DNA from: Streptomyces fumanus
Lineage (GTDB): Bacteria > Actinomycetota > Actinomycetes > Streptomycetales > Streptomycetaceae
DNA: 64,000 nucleotides
Assembly: GCF_014655295.1 (NCBI RefSeq)
Contig: NZ_BNBI01000021.1
Coordinates: forward strand, 1 to 64,000
Direction: 5' to 3'
The position numbers and the translations under genes were made by a program. Positions 32,666-41,251 of the stretch are shown piece by piece (positions within the stretch are counted from its first letter, which is position 1; each line of letters begins with the position of its first letter). The notes under the pieces were generated by a model, which searched no databases, was not told the DNA's origin, and saw nothing but the letters and a program-made list of their open reading frames with translations.

Positions 32666-33211
32666 GTGCACGGACCGGACTCGTCGGCCTGGCTGCTGGT
32701 CGCGCTCTGCGCCGCGACCGGCGCCTACTGCCTGCTGCGGATGCGCAGCGGGGTCCCGGAGCAGCGCCGCGCCGCGGGCGGCGAGGCCCTCATGGGGTTC
32801 GGGATGGCCGCGATGGCGGTACCGGCCGCGGTGTTCAGCCCGCCGGCCTGGGCCTGGCCCGCGTACGCCGTGCTGTTCGCCGCGACCGGTCTGCGCGCCC
32901 TGTGGGCGGCTCGCGACAGCCGCCGCCATCTGCACCACCTGGTCGGCGCCGGGGCGATGGTCTACATGTCGCTGGTGATGGCCGGCTCCCCCGGCCATGC
33001 GCACGGCGGCTCGGGCAGCCCCCCGCTCACCGGCGCCCTGCTGCTCTACTTCACCGGGTACGTGCTGCTGACCGGGGTCCGCCTGGTGCCGGTCGCCGCG
33101 GTCGCCGACCCCGGCGGCGCGGTACGGGGCTGGGGGGACCGGCCGGAACTGGCCCGGGCCTGCCGCCTGTCCATGGGCATCGCGATGCTGGCCATGCTGC
33201 TGACCCTGTGA
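32666..33211 (+). CDS. DUF5134-like integral membrane protein
   Basis: 181 residues with five or six hydrophobic segments and a His-containing stretch (DSRRHLHHLVGAGAMVYMSL, then a GHAHGG loop). It resembles DUF5134 proteins that accompany copper or multicopper systems in actinobacteria; that link is weak. GTG start at 32666 with GGGAGG 6 bp upstream. It ends 47 bp before the PAP2 gene. Confidence 0.75.
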   Translation: MHGPDSSAWLLVALCAATGAYCLLRMRSGVPEQRRAAGGEALMGFGMAAMAVPAAVFSPPAWAWPAYAVLFAATGLRALWAARDSRRHLHHLVGAGAMVYMSLVMAGSPGHAHGGSGSPPLTGALLLYFTGYVLLTGVRLVPVAAVADPGGAVRGWGDRPELARACRLSMGIAMLAMLLTL

Positions 33212-33258
33212 CGCGCCGGGATTGGCCTCCGGGCGCCCCGGTCGGCGAGTATCGCGGG

Positions 33259-33963
33259 ATGGAGACCTCGTCCGTCGACTCCCCGCCCCGTCCGCCGCGG
33301 TCCCGTGCCGTGCTCGGCACCGCCTGGCTCCTTGCCCTGTGCTCGGCGCTGCTGACCGTGCTGGTCGCCGCCGAGTGGGGCCCGCTGCTCGCCGTGGACG
33401 GCGACATCTCCCGCACCACGCACCGCTGGGCGGTGGACGAGCGGGGCCTGACCCAGACGTTCCGCGTCCTGACCGACTGGGTCTGGGACCCGCTGACGAT
33501 GCGGCTGCTGTGCGCGGTGGCGGTGCTGTGGCTGGGGCTGCGGGGCGGTGCCTGGTGGACGGCGGTGTGGCTGGGGCTCACGGTGGCGCTGGGCACGGTG
33601 GTGCAGCAGGGGCTGAAGGCGGCGGTGGACCGGGCGCGTCCGGTCTGGCCCGACCCGGTGGACAGCGCGCACTACGCGGCCTTTCCCTCGGGGCACGCCA
33701 TGACGGCGACGGTCGTGTGCGGCCTGCTGGTGTGGCTGCTGCACCGGCACGGCGCCGCCCGTGCCCTGCGGCGCGCGGCGCTGGCGGTGGCGGTGGTCTC
33801 CGTGGCCGGGGTCGGCCTGACCCGGGTCTGGCTGGGCGTGCACTGGCCGACGGACGTCCTCGGCGGCTGGCTGCTCGGCGCCCTGGTGGTGACGGTGGCG
33901 GTACTGGCGTACGGACGGTGGTCGCCGCAGCGGGCGGGCCGGGTGGGCGCGACGGCACCCTGA
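33259..33963 (+). CDS. PAP2 family phosphatase
   Basis: 234 residues, about six membrane segments. The three phosphatase motifs are complete: KAAVDRARP (about 119-127), PSGH (143-146) and RVWLGVHWPTD (188-198). Dephosphorylates lipid phosphates such as phosphatidate or undecaprenyl pyrophosphate at the membrane. No SD; GAGTAT (33247-33252) ends 6 bases before the ATG, with TTGGCC 19 bp farther up, suggesting a leaderless mRNA. Confidence 0.92.
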   Translation: METSSVDSPPRPPRSRAVLGTAWLLALCSALLTVLVAAEWGPLLAVDGDISRTTHRWAVDERGLTQTFRVLTDWVWDPLTMRLLCAVAVLWLGLRGGAWWTAVWLGLTVALGTVVQQGLKAAVDRARPVWPDPVDSAHYAAFPSGHAMTATVVCGLLVWLLHRHGAARALRRAALAVAVVSVAGVGLTRVWLGVHWPTDVLGGWLLGALVVTVAVLAYGRWSPQRAGRVGATAP

Positions 33964-34136
33964 CGCCGGCGGGGCGCCGTGGCGTCCGCTCAAGACCCTT
34001 GCACGGATTGGCGGGACGCGCCCCCGTACACCGCCGCAGTCAGTCGATGTCGGCCGTCCCGGGCGATCCCCCGTTTCGCCCGGGACGGCCGGCCGCCGGG
34101 ATCGCCGTGGGACGGCGGGCCCGGTCCGCTGCCGAG

Positions 34137-34161
34137 TATAGTTGGCTGGCAGCCAGTCAAC
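34137..34161 (+). promoter_or_regulatory. TetR promoter and operator
   Basis: TATAGT (-10, 34137-34142) overlaps a 21-bp palindrome, GTTGGCTGGC-a-GCCAGTCAAC (34141-34161), with one mismatched pair. The SD TAGGAG follows at 34163. Autorepression by the downstream TetR is very likely. Confidence 0.75.
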
Positions 34162-34176
34162 ATAGGAGTTTTCCGC

Positions 34177-34845
34177 ATGTCCCCGCGCAGCGCCTCGGTC
34201 AACGAAGAGCTGCGGAGGCGTTCGAAGGAGCGGCTCCTGCAGGCCGCGGTGGAACTGGTCGGCGAGCGCGGCTACGACGCGACCACCCTCGGGGACATCG
34301 CCGACCGCGCGGGATCGGCCCGGGGACTGGTGTCGTACTACTTCCCCAGCAAGCGCCAGCTCGTGCAGTCCGCCGTGCACCGGCTGATGCACCGCACGCT
34401 GGAGGAGGCGCTGGAGCGCGAGCCGCGCACCGGTGACGGCGCCGAGCGGATGGCCCGGGCCATCGACGCGATCCTCGGACTGGCCCGGGACCGGCCGGTG
34501 CTGATGCGCCAGCACATGGCGGGCCTGCTCCAGGCCGAGGGGTTCCTGATCTGCCCCGAGCAGCGCCGGCTGGCCGAACTGCTGCGCGACACCGTCGCCC
34601 GGCACGGCTCCCAGGACGTCGACGGCGACTACCCGATGCTGCGGGCCCTGCTGATGGGCGCCGTCTACGCCGCACTGGTGCCCGGCGCGCCGATGCCCGT
34701 GCCGGTGCTGCGCGCCGAACTCTTCAAGCGCTACCGGCTGGAGTGGGAGCGCGGCGTCCCGCCGGACGAGCCGGCGTCCGGCGGGACGGGCGACACGGAT
34801 CTGTCGCGGTTCTTCGAGGCCGGACCGGAGGGTCAGTCGAAGTAG
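34177..34845 (+). CDS. TetR-family transcriptional regulator
   Basis: 222 residues. TetR HTH at about residues 14-60 (RLLQAAVELVGERGYDATTL; IADRAGSARGLVSYYF). Short leader with TAGGAG 8 bp before the ATG. The C-terminal ligand domain is unassigned. The 3' end overlaps the convergent LVIVD gene by 13 bp. No transporter or enzyme gene sits divergently next to it, so targets other than itself are unclear; the PAP2 gene upstream is a candidate. Confidence 0.92.
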   Translation: MSPRSASVNEELRRRSKERLLQAAVELVGERGYDATTLGDIADRAGSARGLVSYYFPSKRQLVQSAVHRLMHRTLEEALEREPRTGDGAERMARAIDAILGLARDRPVLMRQHMAGLLQAEGFLICPEQRRLAELLRDTVARHGSQDVDGDYPMLRALLMGAVYAALVPGAPMPVPVLRAELFKRYRLEWERGVPPDEPASGGTGDTDLSRFFEAGPEGQSK

Positions 34846-36335
34846 TCCGGCTGGGTCTGCACGTTCAGCTCGCCCACGCGGACCCGCTTGGCCGGGTCCG
34901 TGCGCCGGTCGGAGAGCTTCAGCACGTCGAAGCCCTTGGCGATGTCGTTGGAGTAGATGTAGCCGTTGTAGTAGTACGCCGACCAGGAGCCGCCGGTGAC
35001 CAGCGAGGTGGTGCTCAGCGGGCCGCGCTCGAAGTAGGCGATCTCCTTCGGCCGGGAGGAGTCGGTGAAGTCCCAGACGGAGACGCCGCCCTGGTACCAC
35101 GCCTGGACCATGAGGTCCTTGCCCTTGACCGGGATCAGCGAGCCGTTGTGGGCGACGCAGTTCTCGGTCTCGGCCTGGTGGCGCGGGATCTTGAAGTAGT
35201 TGCGGAAGACGAGCTTGCTCTTCTCGCCCCGGCCGACGATGTCGTAGATGCCGTCGGCACCGCGGTTCGGGCCGATCTCCGCGTTGCAGGTGGGCGCGCC
35301 GCCGCCGCCGAGCTCGTCGGTGAAGACGACCTTGTCGGCCTTCTGGTTGAAGGTGGCGGAGTGCCAGAACGCGAAGTTGACGTTGTCCTGGACCCGGTCG
35401 ACGACCTTCGGGTGCTCGGGATCCTTGATGGAGAACAGGATGCCGTCGCCCATGCAGGCGCCCGCGGCGAGGTCCTTGGACGGCAGCACGGTGATGTCGT
35501 GGCAGCCGGTGGTCTTGGTGACACCCGGGTTGGTGGGCGCGCCGGGGTTGCCGCCGCCGTCCGGGCCCTCACCGGGGAACAGCACCGGGAAGCCCACGAC
35601 GGCCGCCTTCTCGGGGGCGTTGCGCGGCACCTTGATGACCGAGATGCCGTCGTGCGGCGGCTGGCAGTCGGGGTAGGCGGCGTTCGGCGCGTACGAGGAG
35701 ACGTAGATGTAGACGTCGCGGCGCTCGGGGACCAGCGTGTGGGTGTGCGAGCCGCAGGCGGTCTCGACGGCGGCGACGTAGCGGGGGTTGCGCTTGTCGC
35801 TGATGTCGAAGACCTTCATGCCCTCCCAGGACGACTTCTCGGTCGCGGGCTGGGTGGTGCTGTTGCAACTGTCGTCGCTGCGCGAGGAGTCGGTCGACAG
35901 GAACAGCAGGTCGCCGGAGACGGAGATGTCGTTCTGCGAGCCGGGGCAGAGCACCTGCGAGACCGTCTTGGGCTTCTTCGGGTTGCTGATGTCGAAGATG
36001 CGGAAGCCGTCGTAGTTGCCGGCGAAGGCGTACTTGCCCTGGAAGGCCAGGTCCGAGTTGGTGCCCGGCAGCACGTCCTTGGGGATGTTGGCGAGGTGCT
36101 CGATGTTGGCGGAGTGGACGATCTCGTCCTGGCCGGGTATCTCACCGTCCGCGATCGCGTCGCGCACTTCGGCCCGCACGCTCCCGGAGACCTTCTCGGA
36201 CGCGGCGGGACCGTCCCCCGGGTCGGGGATCGCGGCCGCCGGTCCGGCGGTGAGCAGCGCGGACAGGAGGCCGGCGGCGGCCGCCGCGACTCCCAGGCGT
36301 CTGCGCCGCGTTCTCGGGTCGTTCAACAGGATCAC
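34833..36335 (-). CDS. Secreted LVIVD-repeat protein
   Basis: 500 residues with a Sec signal peptide (RRRR, hydrophobic core, cleavage near PAAA, about residue 35). The mature part is a beta-propeller of LVIVD-type repeats: YDGFRIFDISNPKKPK, GMKVFDISDKRNPRYV, GILFSIKDPEHPKVV, GGVSVWDFTDSSRPKEI. Several Cys (about eight) may form disulfides. Function unknown; such proteins are exported and often called choice-of-anchor or LVIVD proteins. It is divergent from the DUF305 lipoprotein (192 bp), and both act outside the cytoplasm. Confidence 0.88.
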   Translation of the reverse strand: MILLNDPRTRRRRLGVAAAAAGLLSALLTAGPAAAIPDPGDGPAASEKVSGSVRAEVRDAIADGEIPGQDEIVHSANIEHLANIPKDVLPGTNSDLAFQGKYAFAGNYDGFRIFDISNPKKPKTVSQVLCPGSQNDISVSGDLLFLSTDSSRSDDSCNSTTQPATEKSSWEGMKVFDISDKRNPRYVAAVETACGSHTHTLVPERRDVYIYVSSYAPNAAYPDCQPPHDGISVIKVPRNAPEKAAVVGFPVLFPGEGPDGGGNPGAPTNPGVTKTTGCHDITVLPSKDLAAGACMGDGILFSIKDPEHPKVVDRVQDNVNFAFWHSATFNQKADKVVFTDELGGGGAPTCNAEIGPNRGADGIYDIVGRGEKSKLVFRNYFKIPRHQAETENCVAHNGSLIPVKGKDLMVQAWYQGGVSVWDFTDSSRPKEIAYFERGPLSTTSLVTGGSWSAYYYNGYIYSNDIAKGFDVLKLSDRRTDPAKRVRVGELNVQTQPDYFD

Positions 36336-36527
36336 TGTTTCCTCCCTGGTTCCCGTTCCCGGGGGAACGGTGCACGGACCTCCGCAGTATCGTCTTCGCC
36401 ATGCTCATACCAACAGGGGGCAACAGAGCTGTAATGAAGTTTTTTGATCAGTGCGGCGCGGAAGCGTGCTAGGACGGTCATGGCACTCACGAGGTGTCGT
36501 CCGCTCCCCCTTCCACAGGAGGTCGTC

Positions 36528-37193
36528 GTGCTCTTCCGCCCCGCGTCCCGCGCGTCGCTCGTCGCGGCCTCGCTGACCGCCCTGGCCGTGTGCGGCCTGA
36601 GCGCCTGCGACTCCGGGGGAAAGGCCGATCCGGCCGGTCCCACGGGCCCTTCGGTGATCGCGCCGGGCAAGCCGGGCGAGGCCAACCGCACCCTGTCCGC
36701 CCAGGACGCCGACAAGCGGCGCGCCGACGACGACACCCCCAATACGGCGGACGTGGACTACGCGCGGATGATGATCCAGCACCACTCCCAGGCCCTGAAG
36801 ATGACCGAACTCGTCCCGGAACGCGCCGAGTCGGGCAAGCTCAAGCGGCTCGCGGAGCGGATCGCCGCCGCGCAGGGACCCGAGATCACCGCGATGCGGG
36901 GCTGGTTGAAGGAGTACGGCAAGAAGGAGACGGAGCCGGGCGGGCAGGGCGGGCACGACCACGCCGCGATGCCCGGGATGGCGACCGAGGCGCAGTTGGC
37001 GAAGTTGCGGGCGGCGCGCGGCAAGGCGTTCGACCAGCTCTTCCTGACCCTGATGATCACCCATCACCAGGGCGCGCTGACCATGGCCGCGGAGGTCAAG
37101 GGGCAGGGCAACAACGTCCGGATCGAGGAGATGGCCGACGACGTGGTGGCCCAGCAGACGAGCGAGATCTCCCGGATGCGCGGCATGCTCTGA
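36528..37193 (+). CDS. DUF305 lipoprotein
   Basis: 221 residues. GTG start with AGGAGG at 5-bp spacing; lipobox LSAC with Cys27. Two ferritin-like DUF305 helices-pairs carry the signature dyads MMIQHHSQALKM and MITHHQGALTMA, likely metal ligands, and an extra GGHDHAAMPGM linker rich in His/Met as in copper-binding proteins. Located on the outer face of the membrane. With the divergent LVIVD protein it may handle metal or oxidative stress; inference only. Confidence 0.9.
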   Translation: MLFRPASRASLVAASLTALAVCGLSACDSGGKADPAGPTGPSVIAPGKPGEANRTLSAQDADKRRADDDTPNTADVDYARMMIQHHSQALKMTELVPERAESGKLKRLAERIAAAQGPEITAMRGWLKEYGKKETEPGGQGGHDHAAMPGMATEAQLAKLRAARGKAFDQLFLTLMITHHQGALTMAAEVKGQGNNVRIEEMADDVVAQQTSEISRMRGML

Positions 37194-37209
37194 CCGCCCC
37201 GGCAGCCCC

Positions 37210-37233
37210 CTGACCGGCCCCGGGGTCGGTCAG
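37210..37233. terminator. Bidirectional terminator between the DUF305 gene and the next gene
   Basis: 24-nt palindrome CTGACCG-G-CCCC / GGGG-T-CGGTCAG with a single mismatch, 17 bp after the DUF305 stop and overlapping the stop codon of the convergent gene. Confidence 0.65.
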
Positions 37234-37757
37234 CGGCGGGCCCGGCGCGGGCTGAGCAGGCCCGCGTCGCGGGCCCGCCCGATCAGCCGCAGGGCCCCCC
37301 GGCGGCCGTGCCCGGTCGCGTGCATCACCGCGAGGACGGGATCGGTGCCGCGCTCCCGGGCGGCGAGGTACTCGTCCGCCACCAGTCGCTGTTCCGCGTC
37401 GCCGCGCGGCGGGTCGGGGCGGGCGTGCCGCCGGGCGCCCGGCGCGGCCGGCGTGGCCGCGGCCCCGAGTCCGCAGGCCGTGGCGAGCGGCCCTTCGAGC
37501 CAGTCGCCGAGCGCGGTCAGGTCGTCGAGGGAGAGCGCCGGCCGGGCCCGTACGTCCTCCAGGCGCACGGACGCCTCGGTGACCACGGCGAGGGCCTCGA
37601 CCCGGGCGCCGTCGGCGAAGACCAGCCGGACGTCGTACCAGGAGACGGTGGCGGCGCCCTCCCGCACGTGCCACACGTTCCGCACGGACGTCTCGCCGTC
37701 CTCGGGACAGCGGTCGGAGAGCCGGAGGGCACGGTGAGCGCGGGATGCTTCGGGCAC
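37230..37757 (-). CDS. DUF6214-like protein
   Basis: 175 residues. Central conserved-looking block VWHVREGAATVSWYDVRLVF, FADGARVEALAVV and ALSLDDLTALGDWLEGPL; the C-terminus (HARPDPPRGDAEQRLVADEY, then GRRGALRLIGRARDAGLL) resembles a small helical DNA- or protein-binding tail. DUF6214 is my recollection, moderate confidence; function unknown. The GTG start is supported by TACGTT (37769-37764 on this strand) ending 6 bases before it, implying a leaderless mRNA. Confidence 0.72.
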   Translation of the reverse strand: MPEASRAHRALRLSDRCPEDGETSVRNVWHVREGAATVSWYDVRLVFADGARVEALAVVTEASVRLEDVRARPALSLDDLTALGDWLEGPLATACGLGAAATPAAPGARRHARPDPPRGDAEQRLVADEYLAARERGTDPVLAVMHATGHGRRGALRLIGRARDAGLLSPRRARR

Positions 37758-37882
37758 CCACGGAACGTAACCGCATGATCACACTCCATACGAACGGACA
37801 CGCGTCGGGCACCCGCTCCGGCACCCTGTCAGCGGACCGCCTCCGGTGCGATGCTGGAAGCCGCAGGCGAAGGAGGTCCGCC

Positions 37883-39226
37883 GTGCTGCGTGTCGCCGTC
37901 GTCGGCTCCGGGCCCAGCGGGTGCTACACCGCCCAGAGCCTCGTCCAGCAGGATCCAGGGGTGTGCGTCGACGTCCTGGACCGGCTGCCCTGCCCGTACG
38001 GACTGGTGCGGTACGGGGTGGCGCCGGACCACGAGAAGATCAAGTCCCTCCAGGGCGCCCTGCGGACGGTCCTGGAGCACGAGCGGGTGCGCTTCCTCGG
38101 CGGCGTCCCGGTCGGCGCCCAGGGCGTGTCCTGCGCCGGGCTGCGGGAGCTGTACGACGCGGTGGTGTACTGCGTGGGCGCCGCCGCCGACCGCCGGCTC
38201 GGCATCCCCGGCGAGGACCTGCCGGGCAGTTGGTCGGCGACCGAGTTCGTCTCCTGGTACAGCGCCCACCCGGACGCGGCCGACGCCGGGTACGTGCGGG
38301 ACGCGCGGTCGGCGGTGGTCATCGGCGTGGGCAATGTCGCCGTGGACGTGGCCCGGATGCTGGCCCGCGGCAGGGCGGAGCTGACCGGTACGGACATGCC
38401 GCAGGCGGCGCTGACCGCGCTGGCCGCCGGGCGGATCGCCGACATCCACTTGGTCGGCCGGCGCGGCCCCTCGGGGGCCCGGTTCACCACCAAGGAGCTG
38501 CGCGAGCTGGGTGCCCTGCCGGACACGGACGTGCTGGTGGACCCGGCGGAGGCGGCGCTCGACCCGGCCTACCGGGACCCCGCCGCGCTGCCCGGTGTGC
38601 GGCGGCGCAACGTGGCGGTGGTGCGCGACTGGGCGGGGGCGCCGGCCTCGGGTGCCGCGCGCCGCATCCGGCTGCGGTTCTTCCTGCGGCCGGTGGAACT
38701 GCTCGCCCGCGACGGACGGGTGGGCGCCGTGCGCTTCGAGCGGACGGCGCCGGACGGGCCCGGCGGGATCACCGGGACCGGGGTGTTCGAGGAGATCGAG
38801 GCCCAGATGGTGCTGCGGTCGGTGGGCTACCGCGGGGTGCCGCTGGAGGGGCTGCCGTTCGACGCGGCGACCGGCACGGTGCCGCACCGGGCCGGGCGCG
38901 TCCTGCGCGACGGCGCGGTCGTGCCCGGTGTGTACGTGGCGGGCTGGATCAAGCGCGGCCCGACCGGCGTCATCGGCACCAACCGGCCGTGCGCGAAGGA
39001 GACGGTGGCGTCCCTGCTGGCCGACGCGCCCGCGCTGGCCCGCGCGGGCGGGTCCCCCGATCCGCTGCCCGCGCTGCGCGCCGGGGGCGCCGAGCCGGTC
39101 GAGTGGCCGGGCTGGCGGGCCATCGAGCGGGCGGAGGCGGCCCTGGGCGCGTCCCTCGGCCGGAAAGTGGTGAAACTCCCCGACTGGGCGTCCCTGTTGG
39201 AAGCCGCCCGCACCGGGTCCGGTTAG
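37883..39226 (+). CDS. FprA-like ferredoxin-NADP+ reductase
   Basis: 447 residues, adrenodoxin-reductase type. FAD motif VAVVGSGPSGCYTAQ (residues 4-18), CPYGLVRYGVAPDH, NADPH motif VVIGVGNVAVDVARML, and C-terminal YVAGWIKRGPTGVIGTNR (FAD). Passes electrons between NADPH and ferredoxin, for example to P450s. I set the start at the GTG 37883, with AAGGAGG 6 bp upstream; a longer reading from 37745 has an Arg-rich unconserved N-terminus. No ferredoxin or P450 gene is adjacent. Confidence 0.93.
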   Translation: MLRVAVVGSGPSGCYTAQSLVQQDPGVCVDVLDRLPCPYGLVRYGVAPDHEKIKSLQGALRTVLEHERVRFLGGVPVGAQGVSCAGLRELYDAVVYCVGAAADRRLGIPGEDLPGSWSATEFVSWYSAHPDAADAGYVRDARSAVVIGVGNVAVDVARMLARGRAELTGTDMPQAALTALAAGRIADIHLVGRRGPSGARFTTKELRELGALPDTDVLVDPAEAALDPAYRDPAALPGVRRRNVAVVRDWAGAPASGAARRIRLRFFLRPVELLARDGRVGAVRFERTAPDGPGGITGTGVFEEIEAQMVLRSVGYRGVPLEGLPFDAATGTVPHRAGRVLRDGAVVPGVYVAGWIKRGPTGVIGTNRPCAKETVASLLADAPALARAGGSPDPLPALRAGGAEPVEWPGWRAIERAEAALGASLGRKVVKLPDWASLLEAARTGSG

Positions 39227-39312
39227 GCGGCGAACGGTCCGGCCGGGCCGACACCTGGTGGCAACACCGCGGAAATCAACAAACTGTTCAAGGCGCCTAC
39301 GTTCCTGGCTGT

Positions 39313-39331
39313 CCGGTGGTTCCGCCGCCGG
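39313..39331 (+). promoter_or_regulatory. Hairpin in the permease leader
   Basis: CCGGTGG-ttccg-CCGCCGG folds with one G-U pair, 33 nt before the ATG of the NCS2 gene. Upstream lies GGCGCCTACGTTCC, resembling conserved leader-RNA sequence. A riboswitch is possible but unproven. Confidence 0.35.
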
Positions 39332-39364
39332 CACCCGTCCCTTCCGCGCAGCCCAGGAGCGCCC

Positions 39365-40765
39365 ATGGCACCGACGTCCCCCGTGCATCCCGTCGACGAG
39401 GTCCCGCCCGTACGGCGGTTGGCGGCCTTCGGCCTCCAGCACGTGCTCGCCATGTACGCGGGCGCGGTGGCCGTCCCGCTGATCGTCGGCGGGGCGATGA
39501 AGCTGCCGCCCGCGGACCTGGCGTATCTGATCACCGCCGATCTGCTGGTGTGCGGCATCGCCACGCTGGTCCAGTGCGTGGGCCTCTGGCGGTTCGGCGC
39601 CCGGCTGCCGATCATGCAGGGCTGTACGTTCGCCGCCGTGTCGCCGATGGTGATGATCGGGACGACCGGCGGCGGACTGCCCGCGATCTACGGGGCGGTG
39701 ATCGTCGCCGGGCTCGCGATCATGCTGCTGGCACCGGTCTTCGGCAGGCTGCTGCGGTTCTTCCCGCCGCTGGTGACCGGCACGGTGATCCTGATCATCG
39801 GGGTGACGCTGCTGCCGGTGGCGGGCAACTGGGCCGCGGGCGGCTCGGGCGCGGCCGGCTTCGGCGCGCCGGAGAACCTGGGGCTGGCGGCGTTCGTGCT
39901 GCTGGTCGTGGTCGGCGTGCAGCGGTTCGCGCCGCCGTTCCTCGGCCGGATCGCGGTGCTGACCGGCATCGTCGTGGGGGTGGCGGTCGCGGTGCCGCTG
40001 GGCCTCACGGACTTCGGCCCGGTCGCGGACGCCGACTGGGTCGGGATCAGCACGCCGTTCCACTTCGGGGCGCCGGCCTTCGAGGCGTCGGCGATCGTGT
40101 CGATGCTGGTGGTGGCGCTGGTCTGCATGACCGAGACGACCGGCGACTTCATCGCGGTCGGCGAGCTGACCGACCGCCCGGTGGGGCCGCGCGCCCTCGC
40201 CGACGGGCTGCGCGCCGACGGGCTCTCCACCGTCCTCGGCGGCGTCTTCAACACCTTCCCGTACACGGCGTACGCGCAGAACGTGGGGCTGGTCGGGATG
40301 ACCCGAGTGCGCAGCCGCTGGGTGGTCGCGGCGGCGGGCGGCCTGCTGGTGCTGCTCGGGCTGCTGCCCAAGCTGGGCGCGGTGGTGGCGGCGGTGCCCG
40401 CGCCGGTGCTGGGCGGGGCGGGCCTGGTGATGTTCGGGACGGTCGCCGCCAGCGGGCTGCGCACCCTCGCCCGGGTCGACTTCAAGGACAACCACAATCT
40501 GACGGTGGTCGCCGTGTCGGTGGCGGTCGGCGTGCTGCCGGTCGGGGTGCCGACCGTCTACGACCGGTTCCCGGACTGGTTCCAGACGGTGATGCACAGC
40601 GGCATCAGCGCGGGCTGCGTCACGGCGATCCTGCTCAACCTGCTCTTCAACCACCTGCCGGGACGCACCGCCCCGGCCCCGGCCTCAGCCCTCGCCGAGC
40701 CGGGCGGACTGCCGGGCGGCGGCGCCGAGCAGGGCGTCGAGCAGCCCCGGGAAGAGGTCGTCTAG
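39365..40765 (+). CDS. NCS2 nucleobase:cation symporter (xanthine/uric acid type)
   Basis: 466 residues, about 12-14 membrane segments. Family motifs: QH pair in AFGLQHVLAMYAGAVAVPL, MTETTGDFIAVGE (TM8 acidic residue) and the NCS2 signature FNTFPYTAYAQNVGLVGMTRV. The QNVGL form is typical of xanthine/urate rather than uracil carriers. SD CAGGAGC lies 8 bp before the ATG. The last 81 bp overlap the convergent ArsR gene, and the C-terminal Pro/Gly tail lies in that overlap. May feed purines to the xanthine dehydrogenase at 60-64 kb. Confidence 0.92.
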   Translation: MAPTSPVHPVDEVPPVRRLAAFGLQHVLAMYAGAVAVPLIVGGAMKLPPADLAYLITADLLVCGIATLVQCVGLWRFGARLPIMQGCTFAAVSPMVMIGTTGGGLPAIYGAVIVAGLAIMLLAPVFGRLLRFFPPLVTGTVILIIGVTLLPVAGNWAAGGSGAAGFGAPENLGLAAFVLLVVVGVQRFAPPFLGRIAVLTGIVVGVAVAVPLGLTDFGPVADADWVGISTPFHFGAPAFEASAIVSMLVVALVCMTETTGDFIAVGELTDRPVGPRALADGLRADGLSTVLGGVFNTFPYTAYAQNVGLVGMTRVRSRWVVAAAGGLLVLLGLLPKLGAVVAAVPAPVLGGAGLVMFGTVAASGLRTLARVDFKDNHNLTVVAVSVAVGVLPVGVPTVYDRFPDWFQTVMHSGISAGCVTAILLNLLFNHLPGRTAPAPASALAEPGGLPGGGAEQGVEQPREEVV

Positions 40766-41041
40766 GTCGTCCCGGCGCAGCCCGTTGAGCTTGGCGGTGC
40801 CCCGGTAGATCTGCCGGATCACCCCGCTCTCCCGCAGCACCCGGAAGTGGTGCGTGGTGGTCGACTTGGTCACCGGCAGGTCGAACTGCGAACAGGTCAG
40901 CTCGTCGGCGTCGCCGGCGAGCTCCCGCACGATCCGCAGCCGCATGGGGTCGGAGAGCGCGTGCAGCACGCTCTCCAGCCGGATCTCCTCGCGCGCCGGG
41001 TGCGGCAGGGCTCGGCTGCTGGGGGCGATGGCGGGCGTCAC
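40685..41041 (-). CDS. ArsR-family transcriptional regulator
   Basis: 118 residues, winged HTH: ALSDPMRLRIVRELAG, SQFDLPVTKSTTTHHFRVLRESGVIRQIYRGT. The classical metal site ELCVCDL reads ELTCSQFDL, with a single Cys, so it probably senses something other than arsenite or zinc at that position. Its 3' end overlaps the permease gene by 81 bp on the opposite strand. Target unknown. Confidence 0.92.
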   Translation of the reverse strand: MTPAIAPSSRALPHPAREEIRLESVLHALSDPMRLRIVRELAGDADELTCSQFDLPVTKSTTTHHFRVLRESGVIRQIYRGTAKLNGLRRDDLDDLFPGLLDALLGAAARQSARLGEG

Positions 41042-41251
41042 GGCGGCTCCAGTCGGTCCGGGAGGACCCCATTGTACGAGGAGAGTCGTAGTACCAGGCC
41101 GGAGTTCCGGTGCGGGTGGCTACGCCGGGCCGCAGCGGCGGACCGGCCCGGCACCGGAGAGGCACCAGTCCGGGACCGGAGTGGCACCGGCCGGGCTCCG
41201 GAGGGGCACCGGCCCGGCACCGGAGTGGCCGAATCCGTACTGCGCGAGGCG
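41042..41251. other. G+C-rich gene-free stretch with short degenerate repeats
   Basis: No gene seen. From about 41148 to 41226 the sequence is built from variants of GGCACCGG(cc)CGG and CCGGAGTGGC units at a loose 18-20-bp spacing. It may be slipped simple sequence or a structured region upstream of the pectate lyase promoter. Confidence 0.5.

Noticed and set aside
39227-39364. Guanidine-I (ykkC) riboswitch
   Set aside because: A CTACGTTCC block is present but the canonical AGGGTTCCG, CTGGTCC and CACGGCGGGA blocks are not seen; kept only as a weak leader-RNA candidate.
37829-40788. Two opposing frames of more than 900 codons
   Set aside because: Both cover the ferredoxin reductase and NCS2 genes, whose motifs fix the true frames.
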